40,759 bases of DNA from contig JABMQR010000325.1 of the NCBI GenBank assembly GCA_013202335.1, forward strand, positions 1 through 40,759. Direction: 5' to 3'. Positions within the stretch are counted from its first letter, which is position 1, and the number at the start of each line of letters is the position of its first letter. A program made the translations under genes and the position numbers. The DNA comes from Bacteroidota bacterium. Lineage in GTDB: Bacteria; Spirochaetota; Spirochaetia; JABMQR01. The notes beneath the pieces were generated by a model. The model was not told the DNA's origin, searched no databases, and was given only the letters and a program-made list of their open reading frames with translations. This document shows positions 33,401-40,759 of this stretch, piece after piece.

Positions 33401-34276
33401 ATGAATGAAACCAAAATTACAGAAGAATATCTCGAAGCAATATGGATTCTCCTTGAAAAACAGGGGAATATCGATGACCCGCTCGACTTGATGCGGTTAA
33501 AAAAATATTTTGGAGAGCAGTACAGCAGCACTGTGGTTGAAAAGCTGCAGACTGAAGAGTTCGTCGTACTTGATGATTCTGTTATAACCTATACAGAGTT
33601 GGGCAAGGGGAAAAGCCGACAGCTCATCAGAGCTCATCGTCTGGCTGAAAGGCTGTTATATGATGTTCTGGGCATGCGGGACTATGAGGTTGGAGCATGT
33701 GAGTTTGAGCACATTATCGATACAAATTTGATAAACGGTATATGTACGCTTCTTGGACACCCGAGAAGATGTCCTGATGGTATGCTGATACCTGAGGGAG
33801 TGTGCTGCAGGAATGAATCAGGATCCCAGCCTAATCCAACCGTCTCTGTAATGGAGATGAGAACCGGGGAGGCTGGCCGCGTGGCTTCCGTAAATGCAGA
33901 CGAAGATACCCAGCTGCATATTCTTGAGGGCCTTCAAATCCGACCTGGATCCCTTATTAAGGTTCATCAGAGGTCACCTTCAATAGTTGTGGAATGCAGC
34001 GGAGGGAGTGTTGCTATAGACGAGTCGATAGCAGCAAATATCCATGTATGGAGACTTCTGGGTTCTGAAGCGGAAAAGGCAAAACAACAAGCAGCACATC
34101 ATATCGGCAGAGATCAGGAAACCTCAAAGCGCAGGATGTTCCGAAGAAGACGAGATAGTGATGAGGGATATGATTGCGGACCCAATGCCCGGGATCGGGA
34201 AAAAGAGGGTGAAAACACTCATGGTTTGGGAAATAATCCGGGGATGAACAGACGACGACGAAGGAATAATTCATGA
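33401..34276 (+). CDS. DtxR/MntR-family metal-dependent regulator with extended tail
   Basis: 291 residues, longer than the usual 140-230. An N-terminal winged helix (TEEYLEAIWILLEKQG) is followed by the iron-dependent repressor metal-binding/dimerisation domain (about 75-135): HRLAERLLYDVLGM, then EFEHIIDTNLINGICTLLGH, PRRCPDGMLIP. An SH3/FeoA-like domain comes next (about 150-220: EAGRVASVN, LEGLQIRPGSLIKVHQRSP, IAANIHVW). The last about 70 residues are low-complexity and strongly charged, with RRRR near 248 and again near the end, unlike family norms. It should repress metal-uptake genes when Fe2+ or Mn2+ is bound. It overlaps the flavin-reductase-like gene as ATGA. Confidence 0.85.
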   Translation: MNETKITEEYLEAIWILLEKQGNIDDPLDLMRLKKYFGEQYSSTVVEKLQTEEFVVLDDSVITYTELGKGKSRQLIRAHRLAERLLYDVLGMRDYEVGACEFEHIIDTNLINGICTLLGHPRRCPDGMLIPEGVCCRNESGSQPNPTVSVMEMRTGEAGRVASVNADEDTQLHILEGLQIRPGSLIKVHQRSPSIVVECSGGSVAIDESIAANIHVWRLLGSEAEKAKQQAAHHIGRDQETSKRRMFRRRRDSDEGYDCGPNARDREKEGENTHGLGNNPGMNRRRRRNNS

Positions 34277-34854
34277 ACAGTTTGCCTGAGGGTTTTGTAC
34301 GTATCAGCCCGGACCAATTCATCATAAATCCTTTTTCATCAATTGGGAAAGAGTGGTTTCTTGCTACTGCCGGAAATAAGGATTCCTGGAATACTATGAC
34401 TGCTGCGTGGGGCGGGTTTGGATTTCTCTGGAGACAACCGGTAACCTATACCTTTGTTCGCTACAGTCGTTATACTTATGAGTTTATGGAACAGAACAGC
34501 CATCATACCCTCTCGTTTTTTGACCCTGAATGGAAGAAAGCCTTAAATTTCTGTGGGTCACATTCCGGCAGAGATACCGATAAAGCAGCTGAAACAGGAC
34601 TGTTGCCGATCTCTCTTGATTCGGTTGAGGGGGTGTCGGGTTCTTCAGTTGGGTTTGCACAGGCTTCGGTGATTCTCATTACACAAAAACTCTATAGCGG
34701 GGAGCTTTCTCCGGAAGATTTCTCCAGTATGGAAATTCACGATTTATATCCGAAAAAGGATTATCACAGGATGTACGTTGGTGGTATTGAGGCAATCCTT
34801 GTTAAGGAAGCGTGGCTGCAAAAACAGAATCTTCCACAGGCTTCGGACAGCTGA
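34273..34854 (+). CDS. Flavin reductase-like FMN-binding protein
   Basis: 193 residues, split-barrel flavin reductase/FMN-binding fold. FLATAGNKDSWNTMTAAWGGFGFLW is the conserved N-terminal strand pair that contacts FMN phosphate; YTFVRYSRYTYEFM and HTLSFFD follow, matching the rp.RYT..l...n..f.l.f pattern. The family reduces or binds flavin and is often beside metal regulators. Its start overlaps the DtxR stop (ATGA), so the two are co-translated. A ferric-reductase role is inference from that context. Confidence 0.82.
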   Translation: MNSLPEGFVRISPDQFIINPFSSIGKEWFLATAGNKDSWNTMTAAWGGFGFLWRQPVTYTFVRYSRYTYEFMEQNSHHTLSFFDPEWKKALNFCGSHSGRDTDKAAETGLLPISLDSVEGVSGSSVGFAQASVILITQKLYSGELSPEDFSSMEIHDLYPKKDYHRMYVGGIEAILVKEAWLQKQNLPQASDS

Positions 34855-34867
34855 AAGGGCAGGGAGA

Positions 34868-35431
34868 ATGTTTATCCAGATCCACAGGAAAATAACCCGG
34901 GAGGCAGTCAGACAGGAGCTGCCGGAACTATTCAAGCGTGAATCGAGGCTGATAGAGCGCGGAAATGTATTTGTCTATTACCGATCATGGGTTTGGTATC
35001 AGCGACAGTATCATGTTGATCGAATACCCTTTTCTCCCCATGCGGATGCCTGGGAAATGGGGCAGATGGTTTTTAGAGAAAGGAAGTTGAAGATTGCGCA
35101 GGCTCTGACAGCAAAGAAGATACGGAGAGTATACCGCCAGATAGGGGCTCTGCTGCATACAACTCAGGATTTTTTCAGTCACACAAATTATTATATGATG
35201 AACTCCGGGGAACAAAGTGATTTTATCAACTCCCTCACAGAGGGGCTTGAAATGCCGGATACTACGCTGATTTGCTCAGTTTCTCCCTGGTATGCTCTGC
35301 GGCGTATTAATGATGACTACTCTCATAAAGAGTTTCGCAAAGATAGCGGGGAGGAAGTTGTTTATAAAGGAGCACTTAATGCTTCTCGTATTATGTTAAG
35401 AAAGATACGTCCTCTGCTTTTTCCTGAATAA
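34868..35431 (+). CDS. HET-C/zinc phospholipase C-like protein
   Basis: About 187 residues from ATG 34868 (AGGGAG just upstream, 13 bp after the previous stop); the open frame reaches back to 34778 but those residues overlap the flavin-reductase gene. IHRKITREAV near the N-terminus and GALLHTTQDFFSHTNYY in the middle resemble the histidine/aspartate metal-binding helices of zinc-dependent phospholipase C and HET-C proteins. A further DDYSHKEF supplies another histidine. There is no signal peptide. It is the third gene of the DtxR operon. The function is a family-level guess. Confidence 0.6.
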   Translation: MFIQIHRKITREAVRQELPELFKRESRLIERGNVFVYYRSWVWYQRQYHVDRIPFSPHADAWEMGQMVFRERKLKIAQALTAKKIRRVYRQIGALLHTTQDFFSHTNYYMMNSGEQSDFINSLTEGLEMPDTTLICSVSPWYALRRINDDYSHKEFRKDSGEEVVYKGALNASRIMLRKIRPLLFPE

Positions 35432-35444
35432 AACTCAAGAAAAA

Positions 35445-35474
35445 TTGACTTACTATGATCCAATACTCTATACT
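35445..35474 (+). promoter_or_regulatory. Promoter of the BMP transporter operon
   Basis: TTGACT (35445-35450), 18 bp, TATACT (35469-35474). AAGGAG lies before ATG 35544, leaving a leader of about 60 nt. Confidence 0.6.
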
Positions 35475-35543
35475 GTCTTATGCAAAGAAACATTCCAGAA
35501 AACCAATTTCCGGAATACAAAAAACATGTAAGGAGAATATATT

Positions 35544-36632
35544 ATGAAAAAACTCGGTTTACTACTGCTGGTAATGCTTGCTGCAGGTGCTTTTCTGTTT
35601 GCTCAAGGTGCTCAGGAAGCTCCTGCGGAAGATGATACCTTTAAGGTTGCTTTTATCTATTTAGGCCCTCCAGGGGATCTGGGGTGGACTTATATGCATG
35701 ATCAGGGTCGAATCTATATGGAAGAGAAACTTGGGGATAAGGTTGAGACAACTTTCATAGAGAGTGTGGAGGAAGGTCCGGACAGTGCAAGAGTAATGGG
35801 ACAATATGCCATGCAGGGATATGACATGATTTTTGCAACTTCTTTCGGGTATATGGATTATATGCTTGAATCTGCTATGAATAATGAAGATACACTTTTT
35901 GAACATTGCTCAGGGTTCAAGACTGCAGATAATATGTCCACCTTTTTTGGTAGAATGTATCAGCCAAGATACCTATCCGGTATGGTTGCAGGTGCTATGA
36001 CTGAAGCAAATGTAATTGGTTATATTGCTGCATTCCCGATTCCTGAGGTTATTAGGGGTATAAATGCTTTTACACTTGGTGCTCAGGCCATGAATCCGAA
36101 TGTAGAGGTTCGTGTTGTTTGGACATACACCTGGTATGATCCGGTTAAAGAGAGAGAAGCAGCAGTTGCACTTCTTGACGCTGGAGCAGATATTCTTGCA
36201 CAGCATCAGGATACTACAGAACCTCCCAAAGCCGCAAAAGAACGTGGAAAACTCAGCATAGGATATGATGCAGACATGCGTAAGTTTGTCGGCGATTCTG
36301 TACTGGTTTCTCCTGTCTGGAATTGGGGACCCTATTATGCTGAAACAGTAGAAAATGCAATAAACGGAACCTGGGAAACACACCAGTTCTGGGGCGGACT
36401 TGCAGAAGACACCGTAAAGCTCTCTGACTTCAGCCCTTTAGTACCGGCAGATGTTCAGACAGCAGTATTGGCTAAACAGCAGGAAATTGTTTCAGGTGCC
36501 TGGGATGTATTTACCGGACCTCTCTATGGTCAGGACGGAACTGTAGTGGTACCTGAAGGAACTGTTATGGAAGATGGTGCAATGCTCGGTATGGGCTTTT
36601 TCGTACAGGGTGTTATCGGATCGGCAAATTAA
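35544..36632 (+). CDS. BMP-family (PnrA-like) nucleoside-binding protein
   Basis: 362 residues. Signal peptide MKKLGLLLLVMLAAGAFLFA, cleaved before QGAQEAP; no lipobox cysteine. The mature part is a periplasmic binding protein of the BMP/Med family, like treponemal PnrA which binds purine nucleosides: FIYLGPPGDLGWTYMHDQGR at the start, then FATSFGYMDYMLESA, GRMYQPRYLSGMVAGAMTE, and YDADMRKFVGDSVLVSPVWNWGPYY at the ligand hinge. First gene of a four-gene importer. A strong hairpin after the stop probably keeps its expression above that of the membrane genes. Confidence 0.92.
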   Translation: MKKLGLLLLVMLAAGAFLFAQGAQEAPAEDDTFKVAFIYLGPPGDLGWTYMHDQGRIYMEEKLGDKVETTFIESVEEGPDSARVMGQYAMQGYDMIFATSFGYMDYMLESAMNNEDTLFEHCSGFKTADNMSTFFGRMYQPRYLSGMVAGAMTEANVIGYIAAFPIPEVIRGINAFTLGAQAMNPNVEVRVVWTYTWYDPVKEREAAVALLDAGADILAQHQDTTEPPKAAKERGKLSIGYDADMRKFVGDSVLVSPVWNWGPYYAETVENAINGTWETHQFWGGLAEDTVKLSDFSPLVPADVQTAVLAKQQEIVSGAWDVFTGPLYGQDGTVVVPEGTVMEDGAMLGMGFFVQGVIGSAN

Positions 36633-36684
36633 TATGTCGCTCTTTCAATACAAAGAATTTTGAAAGAGCCTCAACTATTATTAT

Positions 36685-36719
36685 CGGTCGGACAGGATAT
36701 CCTGTCCGACCGGTTTTTT
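36685..36719 (+). terminator. Hairpin terminator/attenuator inside the BMP operon
   Basis: A perfect 28-bp palindrome at 36685-36712 (12-bp stem with ATAT loop) is followed by G and a run of six T. It lies between the binding-protein gene and the ATPase gene, which are otherwise colinear, so partial read-through is expected. Confidence 0.85.
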
Positions 36720-36740
36720 CTCTATTAGAGGGGGCTTCAG

Positions 36741-38291
36741 TTGGTGGAAAAAGACAATCAAAAAGATTCTCCGGGCAAAGTAATTCTCCGGATGACGGGA
36801 ATCACAAAACGCTTTCCCGGGGTTACCGCTAATAATCATGTAGACCTCTCTTTGAATGCGGGAGAAATTCTGGCGCTTCTGGGAGAAAACGGTGCTGGTA
36901 AAAGTTCTCTGATGAATGTGCTTGCAGGATTGTACAGGCCTGATGAAGGATCGATTTTTATCAGAGGAGAACAGGTGCAGATTCATTCACCTCAGGACTC
37001 CATGCGGTTGGGTATTGGTATGATTCATCAGGAGTTTATGCTTGTTGATACTATGACTGTAGCTGAGAATATCATTTTAGGAATGAAAAACCTTCCCTTT
37101 ATCCCGCCGATGCAGGAAGTACGGAATAAAATTACTGAGTTATCAGAACGCTATAGTTTGAAGGTAAATCCGGACAAGTTCATTCATGAACTGAGTGTCG
37201 GGGAACAGCAGCGTGTTGAGATTCTTAAACTGGTATATCAGGGTGCAGATATTTTGATTCTTGACGAGCCGACTGCGGTTCTCACCCCACAAGAGGCCAG
37301 AGACTTAAATACTATTATTGGAATGATGCTGGCTGAAGGTAAATCAGCTATTTTTATTACGCATAAAATGGATGAAGTTATTGAATTTTCTCATCAGGTA
37401 CAGGTTTTGCGGAAGGGTGAGACGGTTGCCGTCTGTAAGACAAATGAGGTTACCCCAAAAGATCTTGCAAAAATGATGGTAGGACGTGAAATTCTATTCC
37501 ATCTTGAACGTGATGCCTACAAACCCGGAGAAATCAGGGTTCATGTTGATGACATCAGCGTTATTGATCAGACAGGCCGGGCAGTTCTGGAGCATATTTC
37601 ACTGGATCTTCGTGAAGGAGAAATTCTGGGTATTGCCGGGGTTGCAGGCAATGGGCAGCAGGAGTTATCTGAAGTTATTACTGGACTTATGCCTGTTACC
37701 AGTGGTGCCCTGTATTTGGATGAACGTAATGTAACAGGAGCAACTCCTCTAAAAATGATAAAAAACGGTATCAGTCATATACCAGCAGACCGCGGAGCTA
37801 TGGGTGTTGTAGGTGATATGAGTGTTGCTGATAATCTGGTAATGAAGCGATACCGTAATAGACCTATGTCGAAAAACGGAATTCTGAACGGATCTGTTAT
37901 TGTTCGTTTTGCGAAAAAAATGATTGATGTGTTTAAAATTGTAACACCGGAATCCTCAACAAGGGTGAAATTTCTTTCCGGTGGTAATATCCAGAAAACA
38001 ATACTTGCCAGAGAGATAGATTCCTGCGGGGGAATCCTGATTGCGGTTTATCCCTCCAGAGGGTTGGATGTCGGGGCAACAGAAGCTGTTCGGAAAAACA
38101 TTCTTAAACAGCGGGATAATCAGGCGGCGGTACTTCTTGTCTCTGAAGAGCTGGAAGAGCTGATGATGGTGTCAGATAAAATAGCCGTTATGTTTGAGGG
38201 AAAGATAATGGGAATTGTTGATGCTCGTGAGACCAACATTGAACAACTGGGTATGATGATGGCCGGAATGGTAAAGGAGAGCACTGTATGA
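36741..38291 (+). CDS. Nucleoside ABC transporter ATPase (two nucleotide-binding domains)
   Basis: 516 residues, a fused double ATPase as in BMP/ribose-type importers. Domain 1 (about 1-250) is complete: Walker A GENGAGKSSL, signature LSVGEQQRVEI, Walker B with DEPTAVLTP. Domain 2 (about 260-505) is degenerate: GVAGNGQQEL replaces Walker A, LSGGNIQKTILAREI is the signature, and YPSRGLDVG stands where DEPT..LD would be; this asymmetry is normal in the family. The start is TTG 36741 or GTG 36744; GAGGGGG at 36728-36734 suits either. Its stop overlaps the permease start as ATGA. Confidence 0.92.
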   Translation: MVEKDNQKDSPGKVILRMTGITKRFPGVTANNHVDLSLNAGEILALLGENGAGKSSLMNVLAGLYRPDEGSIFIRGEQVQIHSPQDSMRLGIGMIHQEFMLVDTMTVAENIILGMKNLPFIPPMQEVRNKITELSERYSLKVNPDKFIHELSVGEQQRVEILKLVYQGADILILDEPTAVLTPQEARDLNTIIGMMLAEGKSAIFITHKMDEVIEFSHQVQVLRKGETVAVCKTNEVTPKDLAKMMVGREILFHLERDAYKPGEIRVHVDDISVIDQTGRAVLEHISLDLREGEILGIAGVAGNGQQELSEVITGLMPVTSGALYLDERNVTGATPLKMIKNGISHIPADRGAMGVVGDMSVADNLVMKRYRNRPMSKNGILNGSVIVRFAKKMIDVFKIVTPESSTRVKFLSGGNIQKTILAREIDSCGGILIAVYPSRGLDVGATEAVRKNILKQRDNQAAVLLVSEELEELMMVSDKIAVMFEGKIMGIVDARETNIEQLGMMMAGMVKESTV

Positions 38292-39364
38292 GGATGGTGT
38301 TGGAGAAAAGGGAAGCACGATCAGGAAAAATCCTGTTTATCGTTCCGATAATTTCTTTTATAGTCTCCCTCGTTTTGGGGGCAATTGTACTGGCTGCCTC
38401 AGGAGCAAACCCATTTAGTACTTATTTCTATATGGCTAGAGGTGCATTTGGGAGTTGGGTTGGTTTTACTGAGACATTAGTGAAAGCCATTCCGCTTATA
38501 TTGACCGGCTTGGGAGTTACTATTGCGTTCAAACTGAGGTTCTGGAATATTGGAGCTGAGGGGCAGCTTGTCTGGGGAGCAATCGGTACAGCCTGGGTTA
38601 TGATTTTCTGGACATTTCTTCCTGTTCAGATGCTGCTCCCTGTTGCACTGCTGGTCGGGATGACAGCGGGAGCTGTTTGGGCTGGTATTGCTGCAGTTTT
38701 AAAAGCGAAATGGGGTGTGGATGAGACTTTAACTACCCTGATGATGAATTATATTGCCATACTCTTTGCTGAATATCTCTATTATGGACCCTGGCGTGAT
38801 CCGGATGGATACGGTTTTCCCGGTACAAAAGCTTTTCCAAGGGAAGCCTGGCTTCCGAGAATTGCAGGCCGGGCACATTGGGGACTGATAATTGCGCTGG
38901 CAGCTGCGGTGATTCTCTGGTTTGTTCTCTACAAGACAAAGTGGGGTTTTGAGATAAAAATGATAGGAATGAACCAGCGGGCAGCAAGGTGCCAGGGTGT
39001 GAATATACAGCGGAATATCATTCTTGTTCTGCTTGTTTCCGGAGCATTAAGCGGTCTGGCAGGAGCGGTTGAAGTTACGGCAGTTCAGCATCGTCTTATG
39101 AAGGGAATAGATATGGGGTATGGGTTCACGGCAATTATTGTTGCATGGATGGCGCAGTTAAACCCCTTTGCAGCGGTATTTGTAGCTTTGATCATGGCCG
39201 GGCTTCTTGTAGGCGGCGACCAAATTCAGATGATGATGGGGCTGCCTGCCTCTATGGGTTTGGTCTTACAGGGATTATTACTATTCCCACTGCTTGCCGG
39301 TACAATATTTTCTGATTACCGGCTCAGAATGGTTAAACAAGAGGAGGCGGAACAGTGCAGTTAA
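38288..39364 (+). CDS. Nucleoside ABC transporter permease 1
   Basis: 358 residues, BPD_transp_2-type permease with about 8-10 helices. TLVKAIPLILTGLGVTIAFKLRFWNIGAEGQL is the hallmark of the first permease of BMP systems (YufP/GuaB-like), and MIGMNQRAARCQGVNI is the cytoplasmic coupling region. It overlaps the ATPase stop by ATGA and the next permease by 10 nt, so the membrane complex genes are translationally coupled. Confidence 0.93.
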   Translation: MRMVLEKREARSGKILFIVPIISFIVSLVLGAIVLAASGANPFSTYFYMARGAFGSWVGFTETLVKAIPLILTGLGVTIAFKLRFWNIGAEGQLVWGAIGTAWVMIFWTFLPVQMLLPVALLVGMTAGAVWAGIAAVLKAKWGVDETLTTLMMNYIAILFAEYLYYGPWRDPDGYGFPGTKAFPREAWLPRIAGRAHWGLIIALAAAVILWFVLYKTKWGFEIKMIGMNQRAARCQGVNIQRNIILVLLVSGALSGLAGAVEVTAVQHRLMKGIDMGYGFTAIIVAWMAQLNPFAAVFVALIMAGLLVGGDQIQMMMGLPASMGLVLQGLLLFPLLAGTIFSDYRLRMVKQEEAEQCS

Positions 39365-40308
39365 TTACAACGCTGCTTGCAGTAACACTTGGCGCGGGAA
39401 CCTCTCTTCTCTATGCAACATTAGGTGAAATATATACAGAACGGGCAGGAATACTGAACTTAGGTGTTGAAGGTATGATGATGATGGGCGCCCTTAGTGC
39501 CTTTACTGTATCCTTTTACACAGGAAATTTAGTCCTGTCTATTGTGGTAGCTATGCTGATTGGCGGAACTATGGCTTTGATTCACGCATTTCTTTGTATC
39601 ACTATGCGTGCAAATCAGGTAGTAAGCGGATTGAGTATTACATTGTTTGGTACCGGCCTTGCCAGTTACCTTGGTCAGCGGCTGGGACCTGCCTCCAATG
39701 GGAAAAATCTGGTCGGTATGACAGCAGCCAGCTTCACGGATTACTCAATTCCATTTCTGGAAGATATTCCTATACTTTCAGCCTTCTTTAATCAGGATAT
39801 ACTAACCTATGCTCTTTTTCTGATAGTGCCAATTGCCTGGATTTACATGTATAAAACACGCTCCGGGCTCACCCTTCGGGCTGTTGGTGAGGATCCCCGT
39901 ACCGCAGCTGCAATGGGAATTTCAGTATCAAAAGTACGTTATATCTATACAGTTATTGGTGGTATGCTTGTTGGTTTGGGCGGAGCTCATTTGACTTTGG
40001 GATATACTCCCGGCTGGTCGGAGAATGTTACCGGCGGCAGGGGCTGGATAGTTATTGCTCTGGTTATTTTTGCCGGATGGAATCCCGGCAGGGCAATTTT
40101 TGGTGCAGTTTTGTTTGGTGGAATTAATGCCATTCAGTTTAGACTGCAGGCTGCCGGTACAGTAATCCCTGCATCTTTCCTCAATATGGCACCGTACATT
40201 GTTACTGTTATTGTGCTTACGGTAATGACGTTGATTGGTCGGAAAAAGAAAGGTAAATTCTCACCCCCGTCTGCATTGGGTACTTCTTTTTCAATAGAGG
40301 ATAAATAA
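39355..40308 (+). CDS. Nucleoside ABC transporter permease 2
   Basis: 317 residues, second BPD_transp_2 permease (YufQ-like). The start is GTG 39355, with GGAGG about 8 nt upstream inside the previous gene. Family marks are TLGEIYTERAGILNLGVEGMMMMG near the N-terminus and RAVGEDPRTAAAMGISVSKVRY in the coupling region, then a hydrophobic C-terminal half. Last gene of the importer; a bidirectional terminator follows at 40377-40404. Confidence 0.93.
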   Translation: MQLITTLLAVTLGAGTSLLYATLGEIYTERAGILNLGVEGMMMMGALSAFTVSFYTGNLVLSIVVAMLIGGTMALIHAFLCITMRANQVVSGLSITLFGTGLASYLGQRLGPASNGKNLVGMTAASFTDYSIPFLEDIPILSAFFNQDILTYALFLIVPIAWIYMYKTRSGLTLRAVGEDPRTAAAMGISVSKVRYIYTVIGGMLVGLGGAHLTLGYTPGWSENVTGGRGWIVIALVIFAGWNPGRAIFGAVLFGGINAIQFRLQAAGTVIPASFLNMAPYIVTVIVLTVMTLIGRKKKGKFSPPSALGTSFSIEDK

Positions 40309-40376
40309 ATACCATTGCAAAAAATTCACTTCATGTAGTAAAGGTATAAACAGGTATGTGAGTAAAAGAGCAAATA

Positions 40377-40404
40377 AAAAAGGTCAGCGTATGCTGACCT
40401 TTTT
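40377..40404. terminator. Bidirectional intrinsic terminator
   Basis: Positions 40377-40388 pair perfectly with 40393-40404 (12 bp, GTAT loop); the stem starts with five A and ends with five T. It separates the convergent permease gene and the small minus-strand frame. Confidence 0.85.
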
Positions 40405-40422
40405 ACTGCTCTTAAGTTGTTA

Positions 40423-40704
40423 TTAAAATCCAGGTTCCCAGAGTTTATCATCAAGTAGAACTACTCCGCTGACTATATCAATACTCTTGATATCACCATT
40501 GGGGTACTTGAAGGAACCGGTAAGTCTGCCGTTATAGTAAGTTCCTTCGAAAACGCTGCCGCCAGGAAGATTAAGGGTAAATTCCTCACCATTTTCCAGA
40601 AGAGAAAGATCCAATTCGATACCATTATCTATACTTCCTATGCTCTCATAAATGTAGTACAGAAAGATGCAACCAGGATTCTCCTCGCAGGTAGTTGAGC
40701 CCAA
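40423..40704 (-). CDS. Small protein with a MORN-like segment, possibly incomplete
   Basis: 93 residues counted from TTG 40704. FEGTYYNGRLTGSFKYPNGD resembles one or two MORN repeats, and the preceding LDLSLLENGEEFTLNLPGG suggests a small beta-rich protein. There is no signal peptide and the start is doubtful: no ATG in frame and only AGGGA far upstream. The frame is closed by TAA at 40731-40729, before which a lysine/arginine-rich stretch (VKKKRKKTQ) reaches the window edge and looks like the end of another gene. So it is either a small co-transcribed protein or the displaced end of a longer one. No function assigned. Confidence 0.45.
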   Translation of the reverse strand: MGSTTCEENPGCIFLYYIYESIGSIDNGIELDLSLLENGEEFTLNLPGGSVFEGTYYNGRLTGSFKYPNGDIKSIDIVSGVVLLDDKLWEPGF

Positions 40705-40759
40705 TTCTCGATTTTTGATTCCCTGCTTTTACTGAGTTTTCTTACGCTTTTTCTTTACC

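Noticed and set aside
34868..35431. Longer start at 34778 for the HET-C-like gene
   Set aside because: It would overlap the flavin-reductase-like gene by 77 bp, while ATG 34868 has its own ribosome site and begins at the conserved motif.

Overview
The window looks like chromosomal DNA of a free-living, fermentative spirochaete (Spirochaetaceae-like). The reasons are circumstantial: secreted proteins whose signal peptides end in LFAQGA, several lamin-tail-domain (LTD) exported proteins, a Na+-pumping oxaloacetate decarboxylase, a BMP/PnrA-type nucleoside importer and moderate GC. No rRNA, tRNA or CRISPR array was seen, so the genus cannot be fixed.

Layout. 1-1726: 3' part of a group II intron with its reverse transcriptase. 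1791-2735: secreted LTD protein. 2759-7114: purine block, a two-subunit molybdenum hydroxylase (no FAD subunit) divergent from an NCS2 xanthine/urate-type permease. 7206-12309 (minus): operon of a CotH-kinase/LTD lipoprotein, a second LTD protein, a dCMP deaminase-like enzyme and a PfkB sugar kinase. 12638-13317: leaderless VapBC-type toxin-antitoxin pair. 13512-17105 (minus): oadGAB decarboxylase with a doubled biotin domain. 17349-19318: FeoB-like iron transporter split by a frameshift. 19399-19865: decayed MazEF-like module. 19994-30655: polyol/ketose island with an ABC importer (no ATPase), two zinc dehydrogenases, a LacI regulator, an SDR, a xylulokinase-like kinase and a D-psicose/D-tagatose 3-epimerase. 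30806-32161: second FGGY kinase. 32442-35431: creatininase-family hydrolase, DtxR-type regulator, flavin-reductase-like protein, HET-C/phospholipase C-like protein. 35544-40308: BMP-type nucleoside ABC importer. 40423-40704: small MORN-like reading frame.

How genes work together. In the polyol island one 12-bp near-palindrome (consensus about kTAAnCGATTAm) recurs just downstream of the -10 boxes of the binding-protein operon, of the dehydrogenase and of lacI itself, and again before the SDR. This makes a coherent LacI regulon. The proposed chemistry is polyol uptake, oxidation to a ketose, C3 epimerisation and phosphorylation. The purine block and the nucleoside importer both suggest purine salvage.

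Most notable observations. (1) Two genes (cotH-like and feoB-like) are interrupted so that a -1 shift exactly at an A-AAA-AAG or A-AAA-AAA heptamer restores the full family-typical protein. (2) Four genes without a Shine-Dalgarno have a -10 box ending exactly 6 nt before ATG, with a -35 at 17-18 bp, which predicts leaderless mRNAs; a fifth is nearly so. (3) The LacI operator set. (4) The tandem biotinyl domains of OadA. I did not find a clearly new defence system. The best candidate for an undescribed system is the CotH/LTD surface operon with its possible recoding site.
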